The notes under the pieces are model-generated. The model did no database searches. It saw only the letters and a program-made list of their open reading frames with translations, and was not told the DNA's origin. This document shows, one piece after another, positions 1-6,351 of a stretch of DNA of 13,970 nt. A program made the translations under genes and the position numbers. Source of the stretch: Candidatus Cloacimonadota bacterium. Lineage in GTDB: Bacteria > Cloacimonadota > Cloacimonadia > Cloacimonadales > Cloacimonadaceae. The DNA lies in assembly GCA_016875595.1 (NCBI GenBank), contig VGPI01000030.1, positions 1-13,970 on the forward strand, in the 5' to 3' direction. Each line of letters begins with the position of its first letter. The stretch's first letter is position 1.

Positions 1-114
1 TCTAAAAACAAGAAAATCCTGCACCACCATCATGATCAACTTAGCACCTACGGCATCGGCAAGGATTGGAGTATGGAGCAGTGGTACAGCCTGTATCATC
101 ATCTGAACAAGTGA
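1..114 (+). CDS. recQ: RecQ helicase, RQC-domain fragment ending at a premature UGA (5' end outside window)
   Basis: The reading frame is open from the left edge and encodes 37 residues ending in TGA at 112-114. The text HDQLSTYGIGKD followed by a W..L helix is the winged-helix (RQC) segment of RecQ, the ATP-dependent 3'-5' DNA helicase that unwinds forks and recombination intermediates; E. coli RecQ has HDQLKVYGMGRD at the same place. The same frame, with no shift, continues after the stop as the rest of RQC, HRDC and a C-terminal HTH domain (121-894). Residues on both sides of the UGA align to E. coli RecQ without a gap, with the UGA falling on a leucine position. I infer a single-base nonsense change (for example TTA to TGA) or a sequencing error. 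The helicase core would lie upstream of the window and cannot be judged. Confidence 0.8.
   Translation, partial: SKNKKILHHHHDQLSTYGIGKDWSMEQWYSLYHHLNK
112..114 (+). other. In-frame UGA interrupting recQ
   Basis: TGA lies in the same frame as the RQC text before it and the RQC/HRDC text after it. UGA appears to be a normal stop elsewhere in this window: it ends recG at its family-typical C-terminus, ends the ferritin-like gene where the HPt gene begins, and ends recQ itself at 892-894. A genome-wide reassignment of UGA is therefore unlikely. It is either a true nonsense mutation or a base-call error. Confidence 0.75.
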
Positions 115-120
115 AATTAC

Positions 121-894
121 GTGGACGAATTCATGCCCGGACATGTGATCAAACTCAATCAATCCAGTTGGCAGATTCTCCGCGGCGAACTGATAGTCAA
201 GATGCCCCGCTCCGCTGCTGTTTCCTTACTGGCAAAATCCTCTGTAGAATGTGATCTGACCCTCTTTCAAGAGCTCAAAGACAAACGCAGTAAACTGGCA
301 CGAGAGCGCAAAATCCCTGCTTACATCATTTTCTCCGATCGCACACTCCGTGACATGGCAAGATATTATCCCCAAAGCTCAGAAATGATGATCCGGATCA
401 GTGTCGTCGGCGAACATAAACTCAAGGAATATGGCACTGAATTTCTCGATCTGCTCAAAGGATATTGCCAGCAACATCAACTGAAAGAACGAGATCCGGT
501 GACTTCGGTTGCCCCGGAACCTAGGAATTCCCGTAGTACTGAGATTTGTCTGACCATCATTGCTGAAGGATCTTTCCAGGCAGCAATGGTCAGATGTGAT
601 CTCAAACTGGAAACCATGCTCAAACATGTGCAGACCTCTCTGGAAAGTGGAGACCAGATCCCTCCGGACTTGATTCTCGCCCAATCCAGCTTGTCTGAAA
701 CCGAACAGAACCTTATCATCAGAAGCTTTGAAGAGCTCGGTCTTGATCGCCTCGCTCCGGTCTATCAAGCCCATAACGAGGATATCTCCTATCTGGAATT
801 ACGGATTATCCAGACCTATCTCACCGGTCTGAAAAATAGATTTACAGAATACCGCCTCCTGAGAGAATGGCACAAAGGACAAATTACGAGGTGA
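121..894 (+). CDS. recQ: RecQ C-terminal part: end of RQC, HRDC domain and C-terminal HTH domain (separated from the upstream part by a UGA)
   Basis: This 257-residue frame continues recQ. Residues 1-30 finish the RQC winged helix (the LRGE match to E. coli RecQ is clear). About 45-118 is an HRDC domain, a nucleic-acid-binding helical bundle, with the typical LAxxxxIPAYIIFSDRTLRDMA and a late VxGxHKLKEYG. About 139-232 looks like the RecQ-associated helix-turn-helix domain (HTH_40 type) common in FCB and Gram-positive RecQ proteins but absent from E. coli RecQ. Counting from GTG 121 is the longest possible restart; ATG 133 is another option. Only a weak Shine-Dalgarno-like AAGTGA (109-114) precedes GTG, so re-initiation after the UGA is possible but unproven. 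The more conservative reading is one recQ gene with a nonsense change. Its stop overlaps the ribosome binding site of the next gene. Confidence 0.8.
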   Translation: MDEFMPGHVIKLNQSSWQILRGELIVKMPRSAAVSLLAKSSVECDLTLFQELKDKRSKLARERKIPAYIIFSDRTLRDMARYYPQSSEMMIRISVVGEHKLKEYGTEFLDLLKGYCQQHQLKERDPVTSVAPEPRNSRSTEICLTIIAEGSFQAAMVRCDLKLETMLKHVQTSLESGDQIPPDLILAQSSLSETEQNLIIRSFEELGLDRLAPVYQAHNEDISYLELRIIQTYLTGLKNRFTEYRLLREWHKGQITR

Positions 895-898
895 TTTA

Positions 899-1363
899 GT
901 GAATAAGATCATGTTGATACTCTTAGCTATGCTCGTGGCCGCGCTCTGGGCGCAGGGTCCGATCAATCAGCCCCGGGTCTATGTCCAGAGGCTGATACTG
1001 GATGACGGGACGACCCCTCAGGTCACGTGGATTGACCAGGTTTCTGCTCCGGAATACCGTTTGACCGCTTATATCAAGGACGTCGGGCTCGATACCTTGA
1101 GCACGAATGTTCAGCCACATTATACGATCGGCGTCAAAAGAGTGGGTGATGGCGTAATCCCTGAGCCAATGGTCATTGCTTATCTTCAGTTAGGTAATTT
1201 TAAAACCGTCTGGAAACCCGGACAGACGATCTGCTTTGAACTGACCTATCTGGCAAATGGGGAAAAGCTGAACTGGGAACTGCTGATCCCAGAAGGATCA
1301 AACCTGCTGCGTTATTTAGATGAAGCCCTGATAATACCGCCCTATAGCAAGAAAAGCGAATAA
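899..1363 (+). CDS. Small secreted protein of unknown function
   Basis: This 154-residue protein starts at GTG, preceded by a strong GAGGTG (888-893) that overlaps the recQ stop codon and sets the start. Residues 1-19 form a Sec signal peptide: MNK, a hydrophobic core rich in Leu/Ala, then a likely signal peptidase I site after LWA, leaving Gln at +1. The mature part has alternating hydrophobic and polar residues, suggesting a single beta-rich domain of about 130 residues with no cysteine pair motif, no repeats and no catalytic motif that I recognise. I cannot assign a family. It lies 4 bases after recQ and 1 base before ruvB (TAA-g-ATG), so it is almost certainly co-transcribed and translationally coupled with DNA-repair genes even though the product is exported. 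It ends in a short charged tail (SKKSE). Confidence 0.8.
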   Translation: MNKIMLILLAMLVAALWAQGPINQPRVYVQRLILDDGTTPQVTWIDQVSAPEYRLTAYIKDVGLDTLSTNVQPHYTIGVKRVGDGVIPEPMVIAYLQLGNFKTVWKPGQTICFELTYLANGEKLNWELLIPEGSNLLRYLDEALIIPPYSKKSE

Positions 1364-1364
1364 G

Positions 1365-2381
1365 ATGCTGGAACGGATCAATAATCCCGTCATCCTGGAA
1401 GGCGAAGGTGATTATGACCGTGCCCTGAGACCCAGGCAGTTATCTGAATTTATCGGACAGGACACACTCAAGCAACAACTCGAGATCGCCATAGCCGCAG
1501 CCCGGAAGCGGAGCGAGGCACTGGATCATGTCCTCTTTTACGGACCGCCCGGACTGGGTAAAACCACTCTTGCCAATATCATCGCCCGTGAGATGGGAGT
1601 TCAGATCACCGTCAGTTCCGGTCCCGTGATGGAAAAGCCCTCCGACCTTGCCGGCATCCTGACCAATTTGCAAAGGCATGAGGTTCTCTTTATCGATGAG
1701 ATCCACCGCCTGAGCCATGTGATCGAGGAATATATCTATCCGGCGATCGAGGACTTTCGCATGGAGATCATCCTGGACAGCGGACCCAGCGCCCGGACGC
1801 TCAAGATCGACCTGGAACCCTTCACTTTGATCGGCGCCACGACCCGGGCTGGACTGCTCACCGCTCCCTTGCGAGACCGCTTCGGCATCGTCCTCCGCCT
1901 GGATTATTATGACTTTAGCTCGATACTAAAGATCATCAAACGCAGTGCCAAGCTCTTGGAGATACCGCTGGATGAGGAAGGCGCAGCCGAGATCGCACGT
2001 CGCAGCCGGGGCACTCCACGCATTGCCAACCGCCTGCTGAGAAGAGTCAGGGATTATGCTCAGATCAAGGGTGATGGCATTATCACGCTGGAAATAGCCA
2101 CCCAGGCACTGGCACTCCTGCAAGTGGATGAACAGGGTCTGGACGAGATGGACAAACGCATTCTGACCACTATCATCGGTAATCACCGGGGTGGTCCGGT
2201 CGGCTTGAAAACCATCGCCGCGGCCATTGGCGAAGATGCCGGGACGATCGAAGAGATCTTCGAGCCATATTTGGTTCAGCAGGGCTTTCTGGAACGCACC
2301 ATGCAGGGCAGAAAGGCGACACACAAGGCTTACCGTCATCTGGGGATCGACCCCCTTTCCGACCAGACAGAACTGTTTTAA
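1365..2381 (+). CDS. ruvB: Holliday junction branch migration ATPase RuvB
   Basis: This 338-residue protein matches the usual RuvB length (336 in E. coli). RuvB hexamers, loaded by RuvA, drive branch migration of Holliday junctions in the cytoplasm. Visible elements are the N-terminal LRPRQLSEFIGQ signature (21-32), Walker A GPPGLGKTT (60-68), Walker B FIDEIH (109-114), sensor 1 IGATTRAG (156-163), the arginine finger in LRDRFG (169-174, R170), sensor 2 GTPRIANRLLRR (216-227), and a C-terminal winged helix from about 262 with GGPVGL and the QxGFLxRTxxGR end motif. All catalytic residues look intact. No ruvA or ruvC is present in the window. The ATG follows the previous gene's stop by one base and lacks a strong Shine-Dalgarno sequence, so coupling to the upstream gene probably drives initiation. 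Confidence 0.97.
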   Translation: MLERINNPVILEGEGDYDRALRPRQLSEFIGQDTLKQQLEIAIAAARKRSEALDHVLFYGPPGLGKTTLANIIAREMGVQITVSSGPVMEKPSDLAGILTNLQRHEVLFIDEIHRLSHVIEEYIYPAIEDFRMEIILDSGPSARTLKIDLEPFTLIGATTRAGLLTAPLRDRFGIVLRLDYYDFSSILKIIKRSAKLLEIPLDEEGAAEIARRSRGTPRIANRLLRRVRDYAQIKGDGIITLEIATQALALLQVDEQGLDEMDKRILTTIIGNHRGGPVGLKTIAAAIGEDAGTIEEIFEPYLVQQGFLERTMQGRKATHKAYRHLGIDPLSDQTELF

Positions 2382-2403
2382 CACTATTATATCACAATAG
2401 GTT

Positions 2404-3687
2404 ATGGGATACAAGAGTAATATCCTGAGCAACCTGTTCAACCAAGGTATCAAGCTCATCTTAGGCGCATTCATCAGTATCGTGGTAGCGCGCACTCTCG
2501 GTCCCGCCAATCAGGGCTATATCGCTTATCTGATTCTGATCTTCACGCTGATCGGTTCTTACGGTCACCTGGGGATCACCAATGCCACTATCTATTTCCA
2601 GAAGCGTTCACAGCACCGGGAAAGCCATCTCCTGAACGTAAATGCCAGTGCCCTGCTGTTCATGTTCATCCTGATCACGGTGGCTGTGGGTGTTTTAAGA
2701 ATAACCGGTATCGCCTTCAAACAGTATGGGTTGTATCTGATGATCGCCGGACTGGTATTGGCTTTCTCTCATCTCTGGGCTGCCCTGTTTATTTCCTTCT
2801 ATACCGGGAACGAACGCATTATTGAATCAAACCGCATTGACCGCCATATCTTTATCGCCAAAGCCATCCTGATCACTGTCCTGTGGCAGGCGGGATATCT
2901 GGACCGCAATAGTCTCTTTGCCCTTACCGTACTGGGAATGCTGATCTTGACGCTCCTGCTTTACCGGCGGTTGGGTCTCAGGTGGTCACCGGCTTGGGAT
3001 GGTGGCTTGCTGAAGCAGGAACTGGCTTATGGATCAGTGGTTTACCTCTCCGGTATATTACTCTTCCTGCACTACCGGATCGACCAGTTTGTGATCAAAA
3101 TGATGCTGGGCAACAGCGAACTGGGGATCTATTCCATAGCCGTGACCCTAGCAGAATGGATGTTTCTGGTGCCGACCAGCATTATCACCGCTCTTACCGG
3201 CAAACTCTATAATACCTATGATGACAGGCAGAATCAAACGGTAACGGCACAGACGGTCAAATACACTCTCTATCTCTGCTCTGCATTGTGTTTGATCGGA
3301 GTACTTGCCTCCCGACTGATACCGCTGGTGTATGGACCTGAGTTTGCCGGAGCAGCCGTACCCACGATGATCCTGCTGGCAGGCGTGGTGTTTGCCTCGG
3401 TTGCCAAGGTCTCCTTCATGTATTATCTGGTCAAAGGAAATCCATATTACCACCTCATCATCGCTTTTATCACCTTTGCTCTGAATCTGTTGCTCAATCT
3501 GCTTCTCATTCCCCGTTTTGGGATCACCGGCGCAGCGCTTGCTTCCAGCATTTCCTATTTTATCTATGGCTGCTATTATCTGATCCTCTTCGTGTGCCGG
3601 GAGAAGTTTGGCTGGCGCAGTGTCCTGATCTTCGGCAGGGCTGATATCCGCTTCCTCAAAACCGCTCTGAAACCGGAAAACCTTTAA
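2404..3687 (+). CDS. Wzx/MATE-like polysaccharide flippase (oligosaccharide flippase family)
   Basis: This 427-residue, strongly hydrophobic protein has about 12 predicted membrane helices (near 11-29, 38-56, 82-103, 108-132, 150-163, 171-187, 208-224, 238-262, 284-308, 320-343, 350-369 and 374-398). The N-terminus, with VARTLGPANQGYIAYL, is the classic Polysacc_synt signature. DQFVIKMMLGNSELGIYS (228-244) and the late RFGITGAALASSISY (371-385) are also typical. Family members move undecaprenyl-linked glycan units across the inner membrane; the substrate here cannot be read from sequence. Length is in the usual 400-480 range. The gene lies 22 bases after ruvB with only a weak AGG before ATG. 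Its natural partner is probably the AsnB-like gene starting 19 bases downstream. No glycosyltransferase or polymerase is in the window, so this would be an orphan flippase unless more glycan genes lie elsewhere. Confidence 0.88.
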   Translation: MGYKSNILSNLFNQGIKLILGAFISIVVARTLGPANQGYIAYLILIFTLIGSYGHLGITNATIYFQKRSQHRESHLLNVNASALLFMFILITVAVGVLRITGIAFKQYGLYLMIAGLVLAFSHLWAALFISFYTGNERIIESNRIDRHIFIAKAILITVLWQAGYLDRNSLFALTVLGMLILTLLLYRRLGLRWSPAWDGGLLKQELAYGSVVYLSGILLFLHYRIDQFVIKMMLGNSELGIYSIAVTLAEWMFLVPTSIITALTGKLYNTYDDRQNQTVTAQTVKYTLYLCSALCLIGVLASRLIPLVYGPEFAGAAVPTMILLAGVVFASVAKVSFMYYLVKGNPYYHLIIAFITFALNLLLNLLLIPRFGITGAALASSISYFIYGCYYLILFVCREKFGWRSVLIFGRADIRFLKTALKPENL

Positions 3688-3706
3688 AGATAAAGGACTT
3701 GCGCTT

Positions 3707-5338
3707 ATGCTCATCCTGCCTAAAGACAACGGCTATCAGTGGCACCGGCTGGATCGGACCGCTGTCAAAGGACATTTGACCACCCCGGAGGGACGACTCT
3801 ATCAGGATGATTCACTTGCCGTATTTTTCCGGGATTGTCACAGCGTTGCCACATATCGCCGGCAAACGGGATCTGCCACCGGTAACTGGTGTGTGGTAAC
3901 GGAAAGTAATGCGTCGATCCTGGCTGCAGTGGACACGGTAAGGAGTTTTCCGCTCTTTTACACCCTCGATACCCAGGGGGATTTGATCTTGTCTGATGAT
4001 GTCTATGCACTTTTACCGCACTGTCCTACCCGTGAGATCGATGACCTGGCGGCAGCGGAGATGCTGCTTTCGGCTTATGTTTTTGGTGAGAATACCCTGA
4101 TCAAGGGGATCAAGCAACTGCTCCCGGGCACCATCCTCAGCTATGATAAACAAAGCAAAGCGATCAAGATCGAATCCTATTACCGGTACCGTTCTCCAGA
4201 ACAGCAAGTCACCGCTCCAGCTGGATTGATTGATGAACTTGATGCCATCTTGCTTCGTTCCATCCGGCGTACCTGCAACAGCATCGGGGACAGGCCAGTT
4301 ATCCTTGCCCTCAGCGGCGGTTACGACTCGCGATTGGTTTTGTCTTTGCTCAAGAGGGCGGAAGTCAAGAATATCATCTGCTACAGCTATGGGATGAAAG
4401 GCAATCCGGATTCCCAAATATCCCGTCAAATAGCCCGTTATTACGGATATCCATGGCACTATGCCGAGCATGACCGAAGGTCTCATTATGAGGCATTCAA
4501 CAGCGACCTGCGCCGGGATTTCTACCGCTATGCCAATCATCTGTCCGTCATGGCACATATCCAGGACTGGCTGGCGGTCAAAGAACTGAAAGAACGTGGT
4601 GTTCTACCTGAGGATGGCGTTTTCATGGCGGGTCACTCGGGTGACTTCCTGGTCGGCAGTTATATTCCTTCAATCTGGAAAACAAAACCAGTCATCAAGC
4701 GCAACGATCTGGTTGATGAGCTCTGGCGTCAGCATTACACTCTGTGGGATCTGCCCACAGGTTCATGGGAAATGGGAGAACTGATCGACCTCCTGATCCA
4801 TATGGCGCATAATTTTGTCCACTGCCTGAAGATCCCGGATGAAATGGACGTTTTTACCGCCGCCGCAATCGAAGAGGAGTTTGACTGGCAGGAACGTCAG
4901 GCGAAGTTTATCATCAATGCCACCCGCGTCTATGAGTTCTTTGGACATCAATGGCGTATCCCACTCTGGGATGAGGAACTAACCGGTTTCTGGCGGGGAC
5001 TGCCGGTTAAATACAGAATCGACCGTGTCCTTTATGAGAACTACTCCCGAAAGCACCTACCTTTCCCCCGCCTGACCATTCGTGGCTCGCTTGCCACCCG
5101 GGCATTCAGAAAACTACGGTTCAAGCTAAATGGCTATTATCACGATGCCCGCTGGGCAAGATTTACCGACCCCTCCGACCTCACTGCTTACCGCCATGCC
5201 CCCATTGCTTCTGTCTGTGATCCGGTTTACCGGTATCCGGCGTTCATAGCCAAAGATAAACGCCTGGTGGACACACCGATCAATGCCATTCAGACGCTGG
5301 TCAATCTCAAGGAGATCCTGCCGATTATTCAAGTGTAG
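3707..5338 (+). CDS. Asparagine-synthetase-like protein with a degenerate glutaminase domain
   Basis: This 543-residue protein is preceded by AAAGGA (3692-3697), 9 bases before ATG. Residues ~60-145 retain core strands of the AsnB N-terminal glutamine-hydrolase domain (a PLFY/LxxSDD stretch), but Cys2, the obligatory glutaminase nucleophile, is absent: the protein begins MLILP. The synthetase half has an intact PP-loop, ALSGGYDSR (201-209), which binds ATP pyrophosphate, and GHSGDFLVGS (309-318), corresponding to AsnB GEGADExFGG with the second acidic residue replaced by Phe. The C-terminal RIPLWDEELxxFWRGLP text also matches AsnB. I infer an ATP-dependent, adenylate-forming amide or ester synthesis using free ammonia or another nucleophile, not ordinary asparagine synthesis. 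The flippase upstream suggests decoration of a surface glycan, as with AsnB homologues in O-antigen loci. Beta-lactam synthetase and lasso cyclases share the fold, but no precursor peptide was seen. Confidence 0.85.
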   Translation: MLILPKDNGYQWHRLDRTAVKGHLTTPEGRLYQDDSLAVFFRDCHSVATYRRQTGSATGNWCVVTESNASILAAVDTVRSFPLFYTLDTQGDLILSDDVYALLPHCPTREIDDLAAAEMLLSAYVFGENTLIKGIKQLLPGTILSYDKQSKAIKIESYYRYRSPEQQVTAPAGLIDELDAILLRSIRRTCNSIGDRPVILALSGGYDSRLVLSLLKRAEVKNIICYSYGMKGNPDSQISRQIARYYGYPWHYAEHDRRSHYEAFNSDLRRDFYRYANHLSVMAHIQDWLAVKELKERGVLPEDGVFMAGHSGDFLVGSYIPSIWKTKPVIKRNDLVDELWRQHYTLWDLPTGSWEMGELIDLLIHMAHNFVHCLKIPDEMDVFTAAAIEEEFDWQERQAKFIINATRVYEFFGHQWRIPLWDEELTGFWRGLPVKYRIDRVLYENYSRKHLPFPRLTIRGSLATRAFRKLRFKLNGYYHDARWARFTDPSDLTAYRHAPIASVCDPVYRYPAFIAKDKRLVDTPINAIQTLVNLKEILPIIQV

Positions 5339-5675
5339 CGACCAAGTCCCGAAACCGGTCGAGCTCAGTTTTGAGGTGGACTATCCCTTCCGCCATAGCA
5401 TATACATCATTGTCTTTGGCTGCGCTATTCAGACGCGTCACTGCTACCTGGATCGCTTTCAATGAAAGGTTTGCAGCCACTCCCATCAGAGTATGCGACA
5501 AAGCCGCCATTTCCTGGAAATCCTGTTTGAACAAGGCATCCTTGTAAAACCAGATCTTAAACTCACGCGCCTCAACCGCTGCCTGGAGCATGGACAGGAT
5601 AAACTCCCAATCAGGTATCCGGTTCAAGGCATCGTCCCGGTCAAAGACCGGCAGATCACTGTCAATTGGGCTCAA
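5325..5675 (-). CDS. Stand-alone histidine phosphotransfer (HPt) domain protein
   Basis: This 116-residue cytoplasmic protein is an HPt domain: SHTLMGVAANL (60-70) with phospho-acceptor His61, followed by a long helix RLNSAAKDND and a final helix KTELDRFRDL. The N-terminus, LPVFDRDDAL, matches the lead-in of HPt modules in hybrid kinases. HPt proteins relay phosphoryl groups between receiver domains in multistep phosphorelays. The canonical HTLKG is HTLMG here, replacing the usual Lys three residues after the His with Met, which may affect receiver docking or transfer. The start is TTG; GGAGG (5680-5684) lies 4 bases upstream and the TTG overlaps the TGA of the upstream gene (TTGA), so the two are translationally coupled. 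No kinase or response regulator is in the window. The 3' end overlaps the converging AsnB-like gene by 14 bases. Confidence 0.82.
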   Translation of the reverse strand: MSPIDSDLPVFDRDDALNRIPDWEFILSMLQAAVEAREFKIWFYKDALFKQDFQEMAALSHTLMGVAANLSLKAIQVAVTRLNSAAKDNDVYAMAEGIVHLKTELDRFRDLVATLE

Positions 5676-6163
5676 TAATCCTCCAGATGAGTAAACTCCG
5701 GACTTTCCACCCAGAGTTCCGGACGCATCAGTAACTCGATGATATTGTCCAGCAGGATGATCTGTTTCTGCTTCAGGTCGATCACTTCCTGCCAGTGGTT
5801 CAATGTAATTGCATCAGCGATCTCCTGCGCAGCGTTCTGGTATCCACCCAAAGCCTTTTGATGAATATCACGGGCATGACGGTAGAGATTGAGGTGGTCG
5901 ATCTCACAGGAAAATTCATTGATCTTTGCCTTCAATTCATAAAAGACGTCCTTGGCATTGGCAAAGAAATCAGCCGTGGAGGGATTGACCACGGCACCCT
6001 GATCCCAGTCACGCAGGTGATTGACCAGCTTGTCCTGTTCATAAGCCAGCATTTCCAGGATGTAGCGGACACCCTGATTGAAGTGGCACTTATCAGCCAG
6101 TGACCGGAAGTAGTCATATCCGGTCTGTTCGATCTGCAATACATTTTCTATGTAGGTCTTCAA
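5672..6163 (-). CDS. Ferritin/rubrerythrin-like four-helix protein with degraded metal ligands
   Basis: This 163-residue, almost wholly helical protein is laid out like the ferritin-like domain of rubrerythrins: helix 1 IEQTGYDYFRSLA (11-23), helix 2 GVRYILEMLAYEQDKLVNHL (31-50), a linker with PSTADFF, helices 3 and 4 (about 70-117 and 122-147), then a PELWVESPEFTHLEDY tail. In active rubrerythrins each half supplies Glu and an ExxH pair. By eye Glu12 and Glu42 remain, but the ExxH His position is Lys45, and the second half shows His101 and KQKQI where Glu and ExxH are expected. I infer that a diiron site is absent or altered. The start is TTG 6163, with AGAGGA (6168-6173) 4 bases upstream. 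It is the first gene of a coupled pair with HPt. A generic helical protein is the alternative. Confidence 0.6.
   Translation of the reverse strand: MKTYIENVLQIEQTGYDYFRSLADKCHFNQGVRYILEMLAYEQDKLVNHLRDWDQGAVVNPSTADFFANAKDVFYELKAKINEFSCEIDHLNLYRHARDIHQKALGGYQNAAQEIADAITLNHWQEVIDLKQKQIILLDNIIELLMRPELWVESPEFTHLEDY
5680..5684 (-). promoter_or_regulatory. Ribosome binding site setting the TTG start of the HPt gene
   Basis: GGAGG on the minus strand lies 4 bases before TTG 5675, inside the last codons of the ferritin-like gene. Together with the TTGA start/stop overlap it indicates translational coupling. Confidence 0.7.
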
Positions 6164-6167
6164 TTCA

Positions 6168-6173
6168 TCCTCT
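6168..6173 (-). promoter_or_regulatory. Ribosome binding site setting the TTG start of the ferritin-like gene
   Basis: AGAGGA on the minus strand lies 4 bases before TTG 6163. The nearby ATG (6168-6166) is out of frame and reaches a stop after two codons, so TTG is the supported start. Confidence 0.65.
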
Positions 6174-6195
6174 TTGTTTAAGTTATTCTGCAGAG

Positions 6196-6223
6196 ATTAT
6201 AAGCAACTGGCAGACATTGGCAA
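6196..6223 (-). promoter_or_regulatory. Sigma70-type promoter of the ferritin-like/HPt operon
   Basis: On the minus strand TTGCCA (6223-6218) and a perfect TATAAT (6201-6196) are separated by 16 bases. That places the transcription start near 6189 and leaves a leader of about 25 bases before the TTG start at 6163. This is the best match to a promoter in the window. Assignment is by consensus only. Confidence 0.6.
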
Positions 6224-6291
6224 GTAAGAGATGAATAATCCGGCAAAACAGGAAACATCCATGGTGGGTAATAAAAACTGCGAGATTTAGA

Positions 6292-6320
6292 TTGACAAAA
6301 CGGTTACATCAGATTAGCGT
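6292..6320 (+). promoter_or_regulatory. Candidate promoter of the small secreted protein gene at 6352
   Basis: A perfect TTGACA (6292-6297) is followed, after 17 bases, by TAGCGT (6315-6320), which keeps the three most conserved -10 bases (T, A and final T). The predicted transcription start is about 25 bases before ATG 6352. This also argues that the TTG of the -35 box is not the start codon of that gene. Confidence 0.45.
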
Positions 6321-6351
6321 ACGCACTGAAGTAACAATTGAGGTTCTCGAC

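Noticed and set aside
112..114. Recoding of UGA as an amino acid (alternative genetic code or selenocysteine)
   Set aside because: UGA ends recG, the ferritin-like gene and recQ itself at natural ends. The position is a leucine in RecQ rather than cysteine, and I see no obvious selenocysteine insertion hairpin directly after it.
2384..2400. CTATT/AATAG inverted repeat between ruvB and the flippase gene
   Set aside because: A 5-bp AT-rich stem with a 7-base loop is too weak for a terminator or operator.
3707..5338. Lasso-peptide cyclase (McjC-like) identity for the AsnB-like protein
   Set aside because: The fold fits, but no precursor peptide, RiPP recognition element or cysteine-protease partner is visible nearby. 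The flippase neighbour favours a glycan role.
6292..6351. TTG 6292 as the start of the secreted protein gene
   Set aside because: The TTG is part of a perfect TTGACA -35 box and would add 20 polar residues before an otherwise normal signal peptide. ATG 6352 has a well-placed GAGG.
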